DNA of 64,000 nt from SIG299 sp964544055 (GTDB lineage: Bacteria > Bacillota > Clostridia > Lachnospirales > Lachnospiraceae). The DNA lies in assembly GCA_964544055.1 (NCBI GenBank), contig CAZJAA010000008.1, positions 1 to 64,000 of the forward strand, in the 5' to 3' direction. The notes under the pieces are model-generated. The model did not search any database, was not told the DNA's origin, and saw only the letters and a program-made list of their open reading frames with translations. Position 1 is the stretch's first letter. Each line of letters opens with the position of its first letter. Of this stretch, positions 52,864 to 61,804 are shown piece after piece. Position numbers and translations under genes: made by a program.

Positions 52864-53142
52864 ATGCGAGAAAAACAGATAGAAAAGAAGTTAATCACGG
52901 AAGTGAAAAAGCGTGGTGGCATTTGTCCTAAGTGGGTGTCCCCAGGATTTGATGGGGTTCCAGACCGCATTGTCTTATTACCTCGTGGGAAGTTTGCCTT
53001 TGTGGAAGTTAAGGCTCCGGGGGAAAAGCCAAGACCCTTACAGGTTTCAAGACACAAGCTGCTACGCAGATTAGGTTTCCGTGTGTATGTGTTGGACGAG
53101 ATGAGCCAGATTGGAGGAATATTAGATGAGATTATGCTATAA
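52864..53142 (+). CDS. VRR-NUC domain nuclease
   Basis: 92 residues, a stand-alone VRR-NUC (PD-(D/E)XK) nuclease: the N-terminal Glu helix MREKQIEKKLITEVKKRGG, then GFDGVPDRIVLL and FAFVEVKAPGEKPRPLQ (D-x-E-x-K). Such small phage proteins act on branched DNA or help packaging and recombination. Ribosome site GGAGG. Its end overlaps the SNF2 helicase by 17 bp. Confidence 0.88.
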   Translation: MREKQIEKKLITEVKKRGGICPKWVSPGFDGVPDRIVLLPRGKFAFVEVKAPGEKPRPLQVSRHKLLRRLGFRVYVLDEMSQIGGILDEIML

Positions 53143-54496
53143 GCCTCATGCGTACCAAGAGTATGCGATTGAGTTTATAAAGAAAAATCCCATAGCAGCA
53201 ATCCTGCTTGATATGGGTATGGGAAAGAGCAGTATTACCCTTACTGCCATCATGGAACTGATGTATGACAGCTTTGAGGTTTCCAAGGTTCTCATCATTG
53301 CCCCCCTTCGTGTAGCAAAGCATACATGGAGCGGAGAGATAGAGAAGTGGGAGCATCTCAAAGGATTACGCTATTCCATAGTGGTTGGAACAGTAGCACA
53401 ACGAAAGAAAGCATTACAGAAGGATGCGGATGTCTACATCATTAACCGTGAAAATGTACCGTGGCTGATTGAGCAAAGTGGAATGCCATTTGATTATGAC
53501 ATGGTTGTAATTGATGAACTTTCTTCTTTTAAGAACTGGCAGTCCAAACGATTCCGTTCCCTTATGAAAGTAAGACCGATGGTTAAGAGAATGGTTGGTC
53601 TTACCGGAACACCATCTTCTAACGGCATGATGGACTTGTTTGCAGAATATAAGGTACTTGATATGGGAGCAAGACTTGGAAGATTCATTGGTCAGTACCG
53701 ACTGAATTACTTTAAGCCGGACAGGGTTAATGGACCTATTGTGTATTCCTACAAGCTGTTACCGGGAGCCGAGCAGCAGATTTATGAGAAGATTGATGAC
53801 ATCACAATTTCCATGAAAGCAACCGACTACTTGGAAATGCCAGAACTGATTAGTACGGAATATCCGGTGTACCTTAGTGCAAGTGAACTGGATACATACG
53901 AGGAAATGAAAAAAGACCTTGTCTTAAGTCTCCCCGGTGGAGAAATTACAGCATCCAATGCTACATCACTTTCAGGAAAGCTGTCGCAGATGGCTAACGG
54001 TGCAGTTTATACCGATGATGAAAGCTACATCGAATTCCATGATAAGAAGCTCGATGCTTTGGAAGATATTATCGAGGCAGCAAATGGTCAGCCACTTATG
54101 GTTGCTTATTGGTACAAGCACGACCTTATCCGAATCGAGAAAAGACTGAATGCCTTGGGAGTGCAGTATGAGAAGTTGGATTCCGATGCCTCTATTGAAA
54201 AATGGAACAGGGGAGAACTTCCTGTGGCACTTGTGCATCCGGCATCAGCAGGTCACGGTCTTAATCTTCAAAGTGGTGGTTCAACTCTTGTGTGGTTCGG
54301 AATCACATGGTCGTTGGAATTATACCAACAGACAAATGCCCGTCTGTATAGACAAGGTCAGACGGCAAGTTGTGTAAAAATCATCCACCTTATATCCAAG
54401 GGTACGATTGATGAACGAATCGTAAAAGCATTGTCTGATAAGGACAATACACAGGCGGCTTTAATCGATGCGGTTAAAGCTGACCTAAATCAATGA
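53126..54496 (+). CDS. SNF2-family phage helicase
   Basis: 456 residues. Motif I LDMGMGKSSIT (about 28-38), motif II VVIDELSSFKN, motif III GLTGTPSSNG and motif VI QTNARLYRQGQT (about 415-426) define an SF2 helicase of the SNF2/Rad54 side. Coupled to the VRR-NUC gene, a pair often found together in phages and probably acting jointly in recombination or replication restart. Confidence 0.93.
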   Translation: MRLCYKPHAYQEYAIEFIKKNPIAAILLDMGMGKSSITLTAIMELMYDSFEVSKVLIIAPLRVAKHTWSGEIEKWEHLKGLRYSIVVGTVAQRKKALQKDADVYIINRENVPWLIEQSGMPFDYDMVVIDELSSFKNWQSKRFRSLMKVRPMVKRMVGLTGTPSSNGMMDLFAEYKVLDMGARLGRFIGQYRLNYFKPDRVNGPIVYSYKLLPGAEQQIYEKIDDITISMKATDYLEMPELISTEYPVYLSASELDTYEEMKKDLVLSLPGGEITASNATSLSGKLSQMANGAVYTDDESYIEFHDKKLDALEDIIEAANGQPLMVAYWYKHDLIRIEKRLNALGVQYEKLDSDASIEKWNRGELPVALVHPASAGHGLNLQSGGSTLVWFGITWSLELYQQTNARLYRQGQTASCVKIIHLISKGTIDERIVKALSDKDNTQAALIDAVKADLNQ

Positions 54497-54554
54497 CAAT
54501 CAAAGACAATCAGAGTCAATCCAAGGGAAATAAAATTTTCGGAGGTATTGGTGA

Positions 54555-54785
54555 ATGCAAGGAAGTAATACAGAGGATCCATACACAGGACTTGCGAATG
54601 CGATTATATTGCAGGCTGTGAAGGATTACAGAGATGCCCTTAAGAGATTATCCCGTGGAAGGGCGAACAAAGATGCGGAAATAAAGAAACAGGAAATATT
54701 AAACTTCTTTCGTTCCGATTGGTTTGGTGTTCTTACAGAAATCGACCCCGAAATGCTGATTCGCAAATTGGATGAGGAGGTTTAA
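54555..54785 (+). CDS. Small phage protein, unknown
   Basis: 76 residues, helical and charged, containing LQAVKDYRDALKRLSRG and EILNFFRSDWFGVLTEIDPEMLI. The latter pattern recurs in small proteins encoded beside RinA/ArpU-type regulators. GGAGG before ATG, 2 bp before the next start. Function unknown. Confidence 0.6.
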   Translation: MQGSNTEDPYTGLANAIILQAVKDYRDALKRLSRGRANKDAEIKKQEILNFFRSDWFGVLTEIDPEMLIRKLDEEV

Positions 54786-54787
54786 GC

Positions 54788-55195
54788 ATGACAGTAAGAG
54801 AATATTTAAGCCAAGCCTATCGTTTGGAACAAAGAATCGCCCTTTTGAAAGAGGAGATTGATACATTAAGAGAACTGGCATCATCGGTTGGAAGTCCTGG
54901 TCTTGAAGAACATTATAATGCGACTAAAAATACAGATGCCCCATATATCAAGACCCTGCTTAAGATTGATGAGTACGAAAGGGAGTATATGGAGAAGTTG
55001 GAAAGCCTCCTTGTTACGAAGAAGGAAATCATGGAGGTTATCGGTACATTGGAGAACCACGATGAACAGATAGTTCTGACCTACCGTTATATCAAGAATT
55101 ATACGTGGTCGCAGATTGGGGATGTCCTTCATGCTGATGAAAGAACCATTAGAAGATGGCACGACAGGGCAATAAATAAAATAAGTTGTCCGTAA
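54788..55195 (+). CDS. RinA/ArpU-like late-gene regulator (DUF1492)
   Basis: 135 residues. The N-terminal coiled coil (YLSQAYRLEQRIALLKEEID) and a sigma region 4-like HTH at the end (LTYRYIKNYTWSQIGDVLHADERTIRRWHDRAI) are typical of phage late regulators that activate packaging and structural genes. Its position just before HNH and terminase fits. A second, different protein of the same general type lies at 38549-39019. Confidence 0.75.
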   Translation: MTVREYLSQAYRLEQRIALLKEEIDTLRELASSVGSPGLEEHYNATKNTDAPYIKTLLKIDEYEREYMEKLESLLVTKKEIMEVIGTLENHDEQIVLTYRYIKNYTWSQIGDVLHADERTIRRWHDRAINKISCP

Positions 55196-55227
55196 ATGTC
55201 CGTAAATGTCCAGCAATGTCCGACTCC
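55188..55227. repeat. Four 10-bp tandem repeats
   Basis: GTCCGTAAAT at 55188-55197 and 55198-55207, GTCCAGCAAT at 55208-55217, then GTCCGACTCC. They start inside the last codons of the regulator gene and might be its own binding sites for the late promoter. Confidence 0.6.
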
Positions 55228-55286
55228 CATATGTGATATTGTTATCATAGCAAAATGGATAACAGAACAGCCTTCATGGTGGTAGC

Positions 55287-55311
55287 CCCACTGTGAGGGC
55301 TTTCTTTATGC
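55287..55311 (+). terminator. Hairpin before the HNH gene
   Basis: AGCCC and GGGCT stem with an 8-nt loop, followed by TTCTTTAT. It separates the regulator from the packaging genes. Confidence 0.45.
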
Positions 55312-55333
55312 CTAAAAATAGGAGGTGAGTAGG

Positions 55334-55702
55334 ATGCCCAAGAAGCCAAAGCGTCCGTGTTCCAAGCCGGGATGCCCCAACCTTACATACGGAAGGTTCT
55401 GTGAGCAACATCAAAAGGAAGAGAACAAACGCTACGAGACTTACGACAGAGACAAAGCTGCTGTAAACCGTAGGTACGGACGAGTGTGGAAAAGGATAAG
55501 GGACTCTTATGTGAAGAGCCACCCAATGTGTGAGAAGTGTTTGGAGAAAGGATTGTACGTTCCTGTGGAAGAAGTACACCACATCAAACCTTTGGCAGAA
55601 GGTGGAACACATGATAGAAGTAACCTTATTTCTTTATGTAAGTCTTGCCATTCAAGAATCCACGCAGAACGAGGAGACCGTTGGCATAAGAACAGCGGGT
55701 AG
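55334..55702 (+). CDS. HNH endonuclease
   Basis: 122 residues. Zinc cysteines CSKPGCPN and MCEKCLEKG, then the HNH core EVHHIKPLAEGGTHDRSNLISLCKSCHSRIH. In cos-type phages an HNH protein next to the small terminase takes part in DNA cleavage and packaging. Start ATG 55334 with GGAGGTG upstream. Confidence 0.92.
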   Translation: MPKKPKRPCSKPGCPNLTYGRFCEQHQKEENKRYETYDRDKAAVNRRYGRVWKRIRDSYVKSHPMCEKCLEKGLYVPVEEVHHIKPLAEGGTHDRSNLISLCKSCHSRIHAERGDRWHKNSG

Positions 55703-55817
55703 GGGCGGTTCAAATCTCTACAGCTAATATATCGTGCAACGGGGTGGGGGTCACACGCGCATTTTATAGAAATCAAACAGGGTATTAAACCCCCAATCGT
55801 TAGAAAGTGAGGAAAAC
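55703..55817. other. Candidate cos region
   Basis: 115 bp between HNH and small terminase, with GGGTAGGGGCGGTTCAAATC at 55698-55717 and GGGGTGGGGGTCACACGCGC at about 55741-55760. GC-rich motifs in this position mark the cohesive-end site of many Clostridia phages. The cut position cannot be told. Confidence 0.4.
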
Positions 55818-56357
55818 ATGGCAAAAGACGGAACAAACCGTGGCGGTGCCCGTGTAGGAGCAGGTCGAAAGTCCAAGGCTTTGGTCGACAAAATGAACGA
55901 TGGACAGTCAGCTACCGTTATTTCATTACCAGACCCGCCTACATTCACAGGCGAGGATGTTCCGCCAATCAAAGATTATTTAACATCCAAACAGAAAGCT
56001 GGCAAAGACCTCTGTGCAGCAGAGGTGTATAAGGAAACTTGGAACTGGCTGAAAGAGAGAGGCTGTGAAAGACTCGTCAACATACAGCTTATAGAACAGT
56101 ATGCGATGAGCGTGTCCCGTTGGATCCAATGTGAGGAATGCATAAGTGAATTTGGCTTCCTTGCAAAGCACCCAACTACTGGAAATGCCATAGCCAGTCC
56201 GTATGTTGCGATGTCGCAGCAGTACATGAAACAAGTGAACCAGATTTGGTATCAGATTTTTCAAGTGGTAAAGGAGAACTGCTCGGTGGAATTTTCCGGG
56301 GCAACACCACAGGACGATGTGATGGAAAGACTCCTTCGTACACGGAAAGGAATATAA
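55818..56357 (+). CDS. Terminase small subunit (P27 family)
   Basis: 179 residues. The Gly/Arg-rich start MAKDGTNRGGARVGAGRKSK is usual for P27-type small terminases, followed by LTSKQKAGKDLCAAEVYKETWNWLKERG and a helical domain. It binds the packaging site and recruits the large subunit. Gap of 1 bp to the next gene. Confidence 0.85.
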   Translation: MAKDGTNRGGARVGAGRKSKALVDKMNDGQSATVISLPDPPTFTGEDVPPIKDYLTSKQKAGKDLCAAEVYKETWNWLKERGCERLVNIQLIEQYAMSVSRWIQCEECISEFGFLAKHPTTGNAIASPYVAMSQQYMKQVNQIWYQIFQVVKENCSVEFSGATPQDDVMERLLRTRKGI

Positions 56358-56358
56358 C

Positions 56359-57141
56359 ATGATTGAAAAAGTAAATCCAAGCCATCCGGACAAGGTGGCT
56401 GACAGAATAGCAGGAGCCATTGTTGATTTGGCTTATGAAACAGAAGAAAATCCTAAGATTGCAGTTGAGGTCTTAATTGGACATGGTGTGTGCCATGCGA
56501 TTATCGAAACCTCTGCTCATATTGATGAGGAAGTTGTGAAACAGGCAATCAAGCGTATTGCAGGAGAAATGAAAACGGATATTGTGATTGTTCCACAGGA
56601 TGTGCATCTTTCACATAATCAGTCGGTAGAGGTTCGTTGTGGAGATAATGGTATCTTCAAAGGAATGCCTCTTACAAAGGAACAGAGAACTCTGTCTGAA
56701 ATTGCCCGTGAGATTTATGAGGAGTATCCGACCGATGGTAAATACATCCTTGATGGCAGCAGACTTATTATCTGTCAGAGTAATGCAGACAGAAAAGCAT
56801 TAGAACAGAAATACGGATTTGCCGAAGTAAACCCTATCGGTGATTGGACTGGTGGTACGGATGTAGATACAGGTGCTACCAATCGAAAGCTAGGCTCTGA
56901 TATGGCTGATGCAGTAACGGGTGGTGGTTTACATGGTAAGGATTTGTCGAAAGCAGATGTGTCTTTAAACATTCATGCATTCTTGAAAGCACAGAAAACG
57001 GGAAAGCCTGTGGAAATCTGCTGTGCAATTGGTGATGTGATGATTGGCGGCATTCCTTATGCAGAAATCGTAGAAGAAGCGAGAGCATTTATTCGTTCCA
57101 TCGGTGGCTTTGAGAAGTTTGCCGAATGGGGATTGTATTAG
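56359..57141 (+). CDS. Short S-adenosylmethionine synthetase
   Basis: Predicted to make SAM from methionine and ATP. 260 residues against about 390 for cellular MetK. The catalytic SHPDKVADRIAGAIVD (about 7-22) and the Gly-rich GGGLHGKDLSKAD (about 193-205, cellular GGGAFSGKDPTKVD) are kept, as is DWTGGTDVDTGATNR. Part of the central domain is missing. It sits directly before two DNA methylases that consume SAM. A phage enzyme supplying that methyl donor is the simplest reading. Confidence 0.85.
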   Translation: MIEKVNPSHPDKVADRIAGAIVDLAYETEENPKIAVEVLIGHGVCHAIIETSAHIDEEVVKQAIKRIAGEMKTDIVIVPQDVHLSHNQSVEVRCGDNGIFKGMPLTKEQRTLSEIAREIYEEYPTDGKYILDGSRLIICQSNADRKALEQKYGFAEVNPIGDWTGGTDVDTGATNRKLGSDMADAVTGGGLHGKDLSKADVSLNIHAFLKAQKTGKPVEICCAIGDVMIGGIPYAEIVEEARAFIRSIGGFEKFAEWGLY

Positions 57142-57150
57142 AGGTGGAGT

Positions 57151-58407
57151 ATGCAGACTACAACAGAAATGAAACTTGTATCAATTGACAAATTGATACC
57201 TTATGTGAATAATGCCCGTACCCATAATGCAGAGCAGATAAATAAACTTCGTGCTTCGCTCCGTGAGTTCGGGTTCATCAACCCTGTCATCATTGACGGG
57301 GATTACAATATCATTGCAGGTCACGGAAGAGTGATGGCAGCCAAAGAGGAGCATATTGAGGAAGTTCCGTGTGTTTTAGCTGACCATCTTACCCCGGCAC
57401 AGAAGAAAGCATATATCATTGCCGACAACAGAATGGCACAGGATGCAGGCTGGGATGAAGAACTCTTGCGTATTGAAATTGAAGCCTTACAGGCAGAGGC
57501 TTTCGATATCGGACTTACAGGTTTTGAGGAACAGGAAATTGCAGACCTTTTTGGTACGGAAGATGACAAAGTCGAAGATGATGATTTCGATTTAAACGAT
57601 GCACTTGAAAAGGCTGCCTTCGTAAAAAGAGGAGATGTCTGGCAGGTTGGCAGACACAGACTCATGTGTGGAGATGCCACAAGTGAGGAAGATGTGGCAA
57701 CGCTGATGGATGGTAAGAAAGCAAACCTAATCGTTTCAGACCCTCCATACGGTGTTTCCTTTACAAGTTCCGATGGACTTACCATTCAGAATGACAGTAT
57801 CAAAGGCGAGAAATTTTATAATTTCCTCTTACAGGCATTTAAGAACATGGCAGCACATCTTGAAAAAGGTGGAGCTGCTTATATTTTTCACGCAGATACG
57901 GAAGGCTTGAATTTCCGCAGAGCCTTTCAGGATGCAGGATTTCATTTGGCGGGGTGTTGCATTTGGGTTAAGAACTCCTTAGTACTTGGCCGTTCTGATT
58001 ATCAGTGGCAGCACGAACCTGTGCTTTATGGATTTTTACAGAATGGTAAACATCCGTGGTATTCCGACCGTTCGCAGACAACCATCTGGAATTTCGACAA
58101 GCCAAAGAGAAATAAGAACCATCCGACTTCGAAACCACTTGATTTGCTTGCTTACCCTATTGGTAATTCAAGTCAGGCAAATGGCATTGTAGTAGATACT
58201 TTTGGTGGAAGTGGGTCTACGCTTATGGCTTGTGAGCAGACCAACCGTATCTGTTATACGATGGAACTTGATGAAAAGTACGCATCCGTGATTCTTCGCA
58301 GATATGTGGAGGACACAGGTGATGCAGACAATGTGTATGTCATCAGAGATGGAGAGCAAATTCCATATTCTGCATTGGTAGTAGAAGTGGAGGGCAACAA
58401 TGAGTAG
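57151..58407 (+). CDS. ParB-DNA adenine/cytosine-N4 methyltransferase fusion
   Basis: 418 residues. Residues 1-125 are a ParB/Srx-like domain (IDKLIPYVNNARTH, IIAGHGRVMAAKEE, CVLADHLTPAQKKAYIIADNR). Residues about 160-410 are a beta-class amino-methyltransferase with DPPYGVSF (about 198-205) before FGGSGSTLMACE (about 351-362). The common phage ParB-MTase fusion, likely for protection from host restriction. Overlaps the next gene by 8 bp. Confidence 0.93.
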   Translation: MQTTTEMKLVSIDKLIPYVNNARTHNAEQINKLRASLREFGFINPVIIDGDYNIIAGHGRVMAAKEEHIEEVPCVLADHLTPAQKKAYIIADNRMAQDAGWDEELLRIEIEALQAEAFDIGLTGFEEQEIADLFGTEDDKVEDDDFDLNDALEKAAFVKRGDVWQVGRHRLMCGDATSEEDVATLMDGKKANLIVSDPPYGVSFTSSDGLTIQNDSIKGEKFYNFLLQAFKNMAAHLEKGGAAYIFHADTEGLNFRRAFQDAGFHLAGCCIWVKNSLVLGRSDYQWQHEPVLYGFLQNGKHPWYSDRSQTTIWNFDKPKRNKNHPTSKPLDLLAYPIGNSSQANGIVVDTFGGSGSTLMACEQTNRICYTMELDEKYASVILRRYVEDTGDADNVYVIRDGEQIPYSALVVEVEGNNE

Positions 58408-60136
58408 AACTTTAACGCTTGGCAGTCTTTTTGATGGTTCGGCGGGATTTCCTTTAGGAGGCTTGATTTCCGGTATTACCCCTTTGTGGGCATCGGAGAT
58501 TGAGCCTTTTCCTGTTCGTGTCACAACAAAGAGACTGCCACAGGTGGAACATTTGGGAGACATTACTACCTTAAATGGTAGTACCCTTGCTCCCGTAGAT
58601 ATTATAACTTTTGGAAGCCCATGTCAGGATATGTCCGTGGCAGGGAAAAGAGATGGCTTGGGTGGTTCACGCTCAAGTCTTTTTTATGAAGCAATCAGAA
58701 TCATTAAAGAAATGAGGGAGGCAACCAATGGAAAATATCCAAGATTTATCGTCTGGGAAAATGTCCCAGGAGCATTCTCCAGTAACAAAGGAGATGACTT
58801 CCGTGCAGTCCTCGAAGAAATCTGCAAAGTCAAAGACGAGCAAGTGTCTGTTCCTAGACCTTCAAAGTGGGAAAACGCAGGAGAAATCTTGGGAGATGGT
58901 TACTCAGTCGCATGGAGATTATTCGATGCACAGTTTTGGGGAGTACCCCAACGAAGAAAGCGTATCTACCTTGTCGCAGATTTTGCAGGTGGGTGTGCAG
59001 GAAAAATACTATTTGAGTCAGAAAGCGTGTCTGGGTATTCTGCGAAGAGCCGCCAGCCGTGGAAAGCAACTGCCGGAGATACTTCAGAAGGCATTGGAGA
59101 AACAGGCACAGACCGCTTGATGTTTGAGAATCACAGTCAGGACACGAGATACACCGGTCCCTTGGAAGTAGCACAGACAGTTTCGTCTACTTATGGAACT
59201 GGTGGTAATAATCAGCCATTTGTGGTTGAGACACCAAAGGTGTATGGCATCTGTGCCAAAGAGAGTAATTCCATGAAATCGGATAATCCGAACAGCGGAT
59301 TTTATGAAGCTGATACAGCACGTTGCTTGGATGCTAATGGAGGAAATCCATCGTGTAATCAAGGTGGTATGGCTGTGGTTTCATTACAGGGCTCCATGAT
59401 TGGAAGGAAGGATGAGAACGGTCCACAGGGTGATGGAATCAGTGAGGATGTCTCATTCACATTAAATACAGTTGATAAACACGCAGTTGTTTATGCCATT
59501 GACAGAGAGGCTTTTAACTGTGGCCAGAATTTTGCAAGAGTTCCGGGCATTACGGATGATGGGATTAATTCCACATTAAATGCACAGGGACCAAGTGCAG
59601 TAGCAGTTCCTACCTTTAGTTCAAGTAAGGCATCATTCTTTACGAATGCAGAGGAAGAACTGGCAAACACATTAGTGGCTACAGATTATAAAGACCCACC
59701 GATTATAAACGATGTCAAAACGGCATCGGGCAAGGATGTATTTGGAACCCTTGCTGCAAGTATGGGAGAGAAACAATGGCTCGGCAATCAAGAGGCTTTC
59801 AGCGGTGACTATCATATCGTTGAGCCTGAGTATATTGTCAGAAGGCTCACTCCAACAGAGTGTGCGAGATTACAAGGATTTCCTGATTGGTGGTGCGATG
59901 ATCTGGAAACAGAGAATCCGACTAAAGAGGAGATTGCTTGGTGGAAGAATGTATTTTCTGTTCATGCGAAAGCAATGGGCAAGAAGATAAAGCCGAAAAC
60001 AGACAGCCAGATTATTAAATGGCTTAAGAATCCACATTCCGATTCTGCGGAATATAAGATGTGGGGTAACGGTGTAGCCCTGCCGAATGTGGTATTCGTT
60101 TTGTCAGGCATAAATTATTATGCCAAATGTGAGTAG
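58400..60136 (+). CDS. DNA cytosine-5 methyltransferase with long insert
   Basis: 578 residues; ordinary enzymes have 330-400. Motif I LGSLFDGSAGFPLGG, catalytic motif IV GSPCQDMSVAG (Cys about 76), ENVPG, motif VIII QRRKRIYLVADF, IX RLTPTECARLQGFPDWW and X GNGVALPNVVFVL are intact. Between VIII and IX lies an insert (about 240-475) with repeated units of the form (S/N)-x-TL-N-x(5)-AVxV, where the target recognition domain belongs. It methylates the phage genome; sequence specificity unknown. Confidence 0.92.
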   Translation: MSRTLTLGSLFDGSAGFPLGGLISGITPLWASEIEPFPVRVTTKRLPQVEHLGDITTLNGSTLAPVDIITFGSPCQDMSVAGKRDGLGGSRSSLFYEAIRIIKEMREATNGKYPRFIVWENVPGAFSSNKGDDFRAVLEEICKVKDEQVSVPRPSKWENAGEILGDGYSVAWRLFDAQFWGVPQRRKRIYLVADFAGGCAGKILFESESVSGYSAKSRQPWKATAGDTSEGIGETGTDRLMFENHSQDTRYTGPLEVAQTVSSTYGTGGNNQPFVVETPKVYGICAKESNSMKSDNPNSGFYEADTARCLDANGGNPSCNQGGMAVVSLQGSMIGRKDENGPQGDGISEDVSFTLNTVDKHAVVYAIDREAFNCGQNFARVPGITDDGINSTLNAQGPSAVAVPTFSSSKASFFTNAEEELANTLVATDYKDPPIINDVKTASGKDVFGTLAASMGEKQWLGNQEAFSGDYHIVEPEYIVRRLTPTECARLQGFPDWWCDDLETENPTKEEIAWWKNVFSVHAKAMGKKIKPKTDSQIIKWLKNPHSDSAEYKMWGNGVALPNVVFVLSGINYYAKCE

Positions 60137-60166
60137 GAAAAATAATTTATTATGGAGGAAAAGAAA

Positions 60167-60715
60167 ATGGCAGTTAGTGGATGGCAGGTAAACCTGTCTG
60201 GACAGAAGATTCCAATTTATAAAATGAACGATAACGGAAGTTGTAGTTCTACAAAGATTGGAAATATTACAAAGAATGAATGTTTCGTGGAAGGTACAGT
60301 TCCGGGAACAGGATGGGAAGGCGTCGATGCTCCAGCAGTAATTCTTGACGCTAATCACAATATGGTTATGGGTGTTTTTCCAGAAGAGTATTGGGGATGT
60401 GAGTTTGGTGATTTTGCAGATTACGCTTCCAATGGTACTTCTTGGGTAAAAGTTAGCACAAGAAAGCGTAAAGTACAGTATGCGACAAGAGCATATTATG
60501 CTGACGGTTCTAAGTGCTGTGACTTACCTGCAGGTTCTTATGTATGGTTAACATCTAATTGTACAAGAGGACAGAGCAACAAGAACTACTGTGCTGTAGA
60601 AAAGGTTCAGACCAAAGCAGGAAAGACTTATACTTTCCAGGGCTGTGGTTTCATCGACTTAACCTACGGTGGCAGATGGGTAAATGTTGGTAGCATTCTT
60701 TTAAGAAAAGCGTAA
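60167..60715 (+). CDS. Phage protein, unknown, beta-rich
   Basis: 182 residues starting MAVSGWQVNLSGQKIPIYKM, rich in Gly, Ser, Cys and aromatic residues, with eight Cys (for example SKCCDLPAG, SNCTRGQSNKNYCAVE). No signal peptide. The C-terminus (TYTFQGCGFIDLTYGGRWVNVGSI) is beta-rich. Start ATG 60167 with GGAGG. Not recognised; a small decoration or cell-surface-interacting protein is possible but unsupported. Confidence 0.6.
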   Translation: MAVSGWQVNLSGQKIPIYKMNDNGSCSSTKIGNITKNECFVEGTVPGTGWEGVDAPAVILDANHNMVMGVFPEEYWGCEFGDFADYASNGTSWVKVSTRKRKVQYATRAYYADGSKCCDLPAGSYVWLTSNCTRGQSNKNYCAVEKVQTKAGKTYTFQGCGFIDLTYGGRWVNVGSILLRKA

Positions 60716-60902
60716 ACCTTAAATGAGTAGACGGGGGGTGGAGTTTTCCACTTCCGTTTTTCACATATTCCCTATGTACTATGCACAAATTATGTAGGAA
60801 TTATTCGTGTGGTATTCTACACGTTTTATCTGAAATAGTCGTTGCTATTACACCGATAGTACGGGAATATGTGTACTACCAAAAGAATAGGAGGTACGCA
60901 AA
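60716..60902 (+). promoter_or_regulatory. Upstream motif, copy 1
   Basis: The gap ends with GATAGTACGGGAATATGTGT (60855-60874) about 30 bp before the next start, preceded by AGTCGTTGCTATT. The same arrangement recurs before two further operons (61869-61890, 63686-63705). Confidence 0.6.
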
Positions 60903-61580
60903 ATGGTATTACATTTTAATGTAAGCGGGGATGTCCGCAAGAAAATGGTTAAAGCCATTGAAAAGGAACTGGGAGTCAAAGCAAAGTATCTTGGAGTTCC
61001 ATCATGTGCATACCAAATCGACATTTTTAGGGTTGAGAAGGATGGCACACTTTCGTGGGAAGACTTAAACGATGCAGACCCAGCCGGAATTGAAAAGAGC
61101 AGCAGAGTGGTGGATGCTTGTGTAATGGAAACAGGCAACTCCCCAACAGAGTGGGATGAAACCACGGAAACGAATGAACTTATTATTTCGGTTCCAAAGG
61201 AAGGCTTTACAGATGAGGCAATCGACAATCTTTTCAGAATCCTTGAGAGCAAGGGCAGATTGTTCAGCAGTGCGTTTAAAAAGCAGAGCCTAGTGATTAA
61301 CGTAAAAGATGACAAGATTGAGTTCCCTTGGTTCTCTGAATTGGATCCACAAAGGGTGCAGACATACACAAAGTTTGTTACAGCCATTTGTGAGATGGCA
61401 AAGAACCAAAAGAGAATCACGGCAAAGCCAAGGGAAGATGAGAATGAGAAATATGCATTCCGCTGTTTCCTTTTGAGACTTGGATTCATCGGTGATGAAT
61501 TTAAGGCAGACAGAAAAATTTTACTTGAGAACCTCGATGGTTCTTCAGCATTCAAAAAGCAAAAGGAGGAGCAGGAATAA
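60903..61580 (+). CDS. Phage/element protein sharing a C-terminal tail with the amidoligase
   Basis: 225 residues. The body (1-170) has no motif I recognise (LHFNVSGDVRKKMVKAIEKE, then acidic DLNDADP). The last 45 residues (about 178-222) carry NEKYAFRCFLLRLGFIGDEF, which is nearly identical to the tail of the amidoligase at 61926-62873. GGAGG before ATG. The stop overlaps the DUF4314 start (TAATG). Confidence 0.65.
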   Translation: MVLHFNVSGDVRKKMVKAIEKELGVKAKYLGVPSCAYQIDIFRVEKDGTLSWEDLNDADPAGIEKSSRVVDACVMETGNSPTEWDETTETNELIISVPKEGFTDEAIDNLFRILESKGRLFSSAFKKQSLVINVKDDKIEFPWFSELDPQRVQTYTKFVTAICEMAKNQKRITAKPREDENEKYAFRCFLLRLGFIGDEFKADRKILLENLDGSSAFKKQKEEQE

Positions 61581-61804
61581 TGAGATTTCCAAGTAGAGAG
61601 ATTGTAGAACAGGTAAGAAAAGAATATCCGGCTGGAACGAGAGTGGAGCTGGTGCAAATGGATGATTTTCAAGCACCACCGATTGGAACGAAGGGAACAG
61701 TAAGGGGAGTCGATGACACGGCATCCATTATGGTTTCTTGGGACAATGGCAGCCGATTGAATGTGGTTTATGGTGAGGATTCCTGCAGAAAAATAGAGGA
61801 ATAA
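61580..61804 (+). CDS. DUF4314 protein
   Basis: 74 residues, SH3-like: YPAGTRVELVQMDDFQAPPI, GTKGTVRGVDDTASIMVSWD, SRLNVVYGEDSCRKI. A widespread small family of mobile elements with unknown role. Coupled to the preceding gene by a TAATG overlap and AGGAGG. Confidence 0.8.
   Translation: MRFPSREIVEQVRKEYPAGTRVELVQMDDFQAPPIGTKGTVRGVDDTASIMVSWDNGSRLNVVYGEDSCRKIEE

Noticed and set aside
56359..57141. Host metK
   Set aside because: Too short, divergent, and inside the phage packaging/methylase operon.
58728..59120. 130-residue frame inside the C5 methylase
   Set aside because: Overlaps essential methylase motifs in another frame; no independent support.
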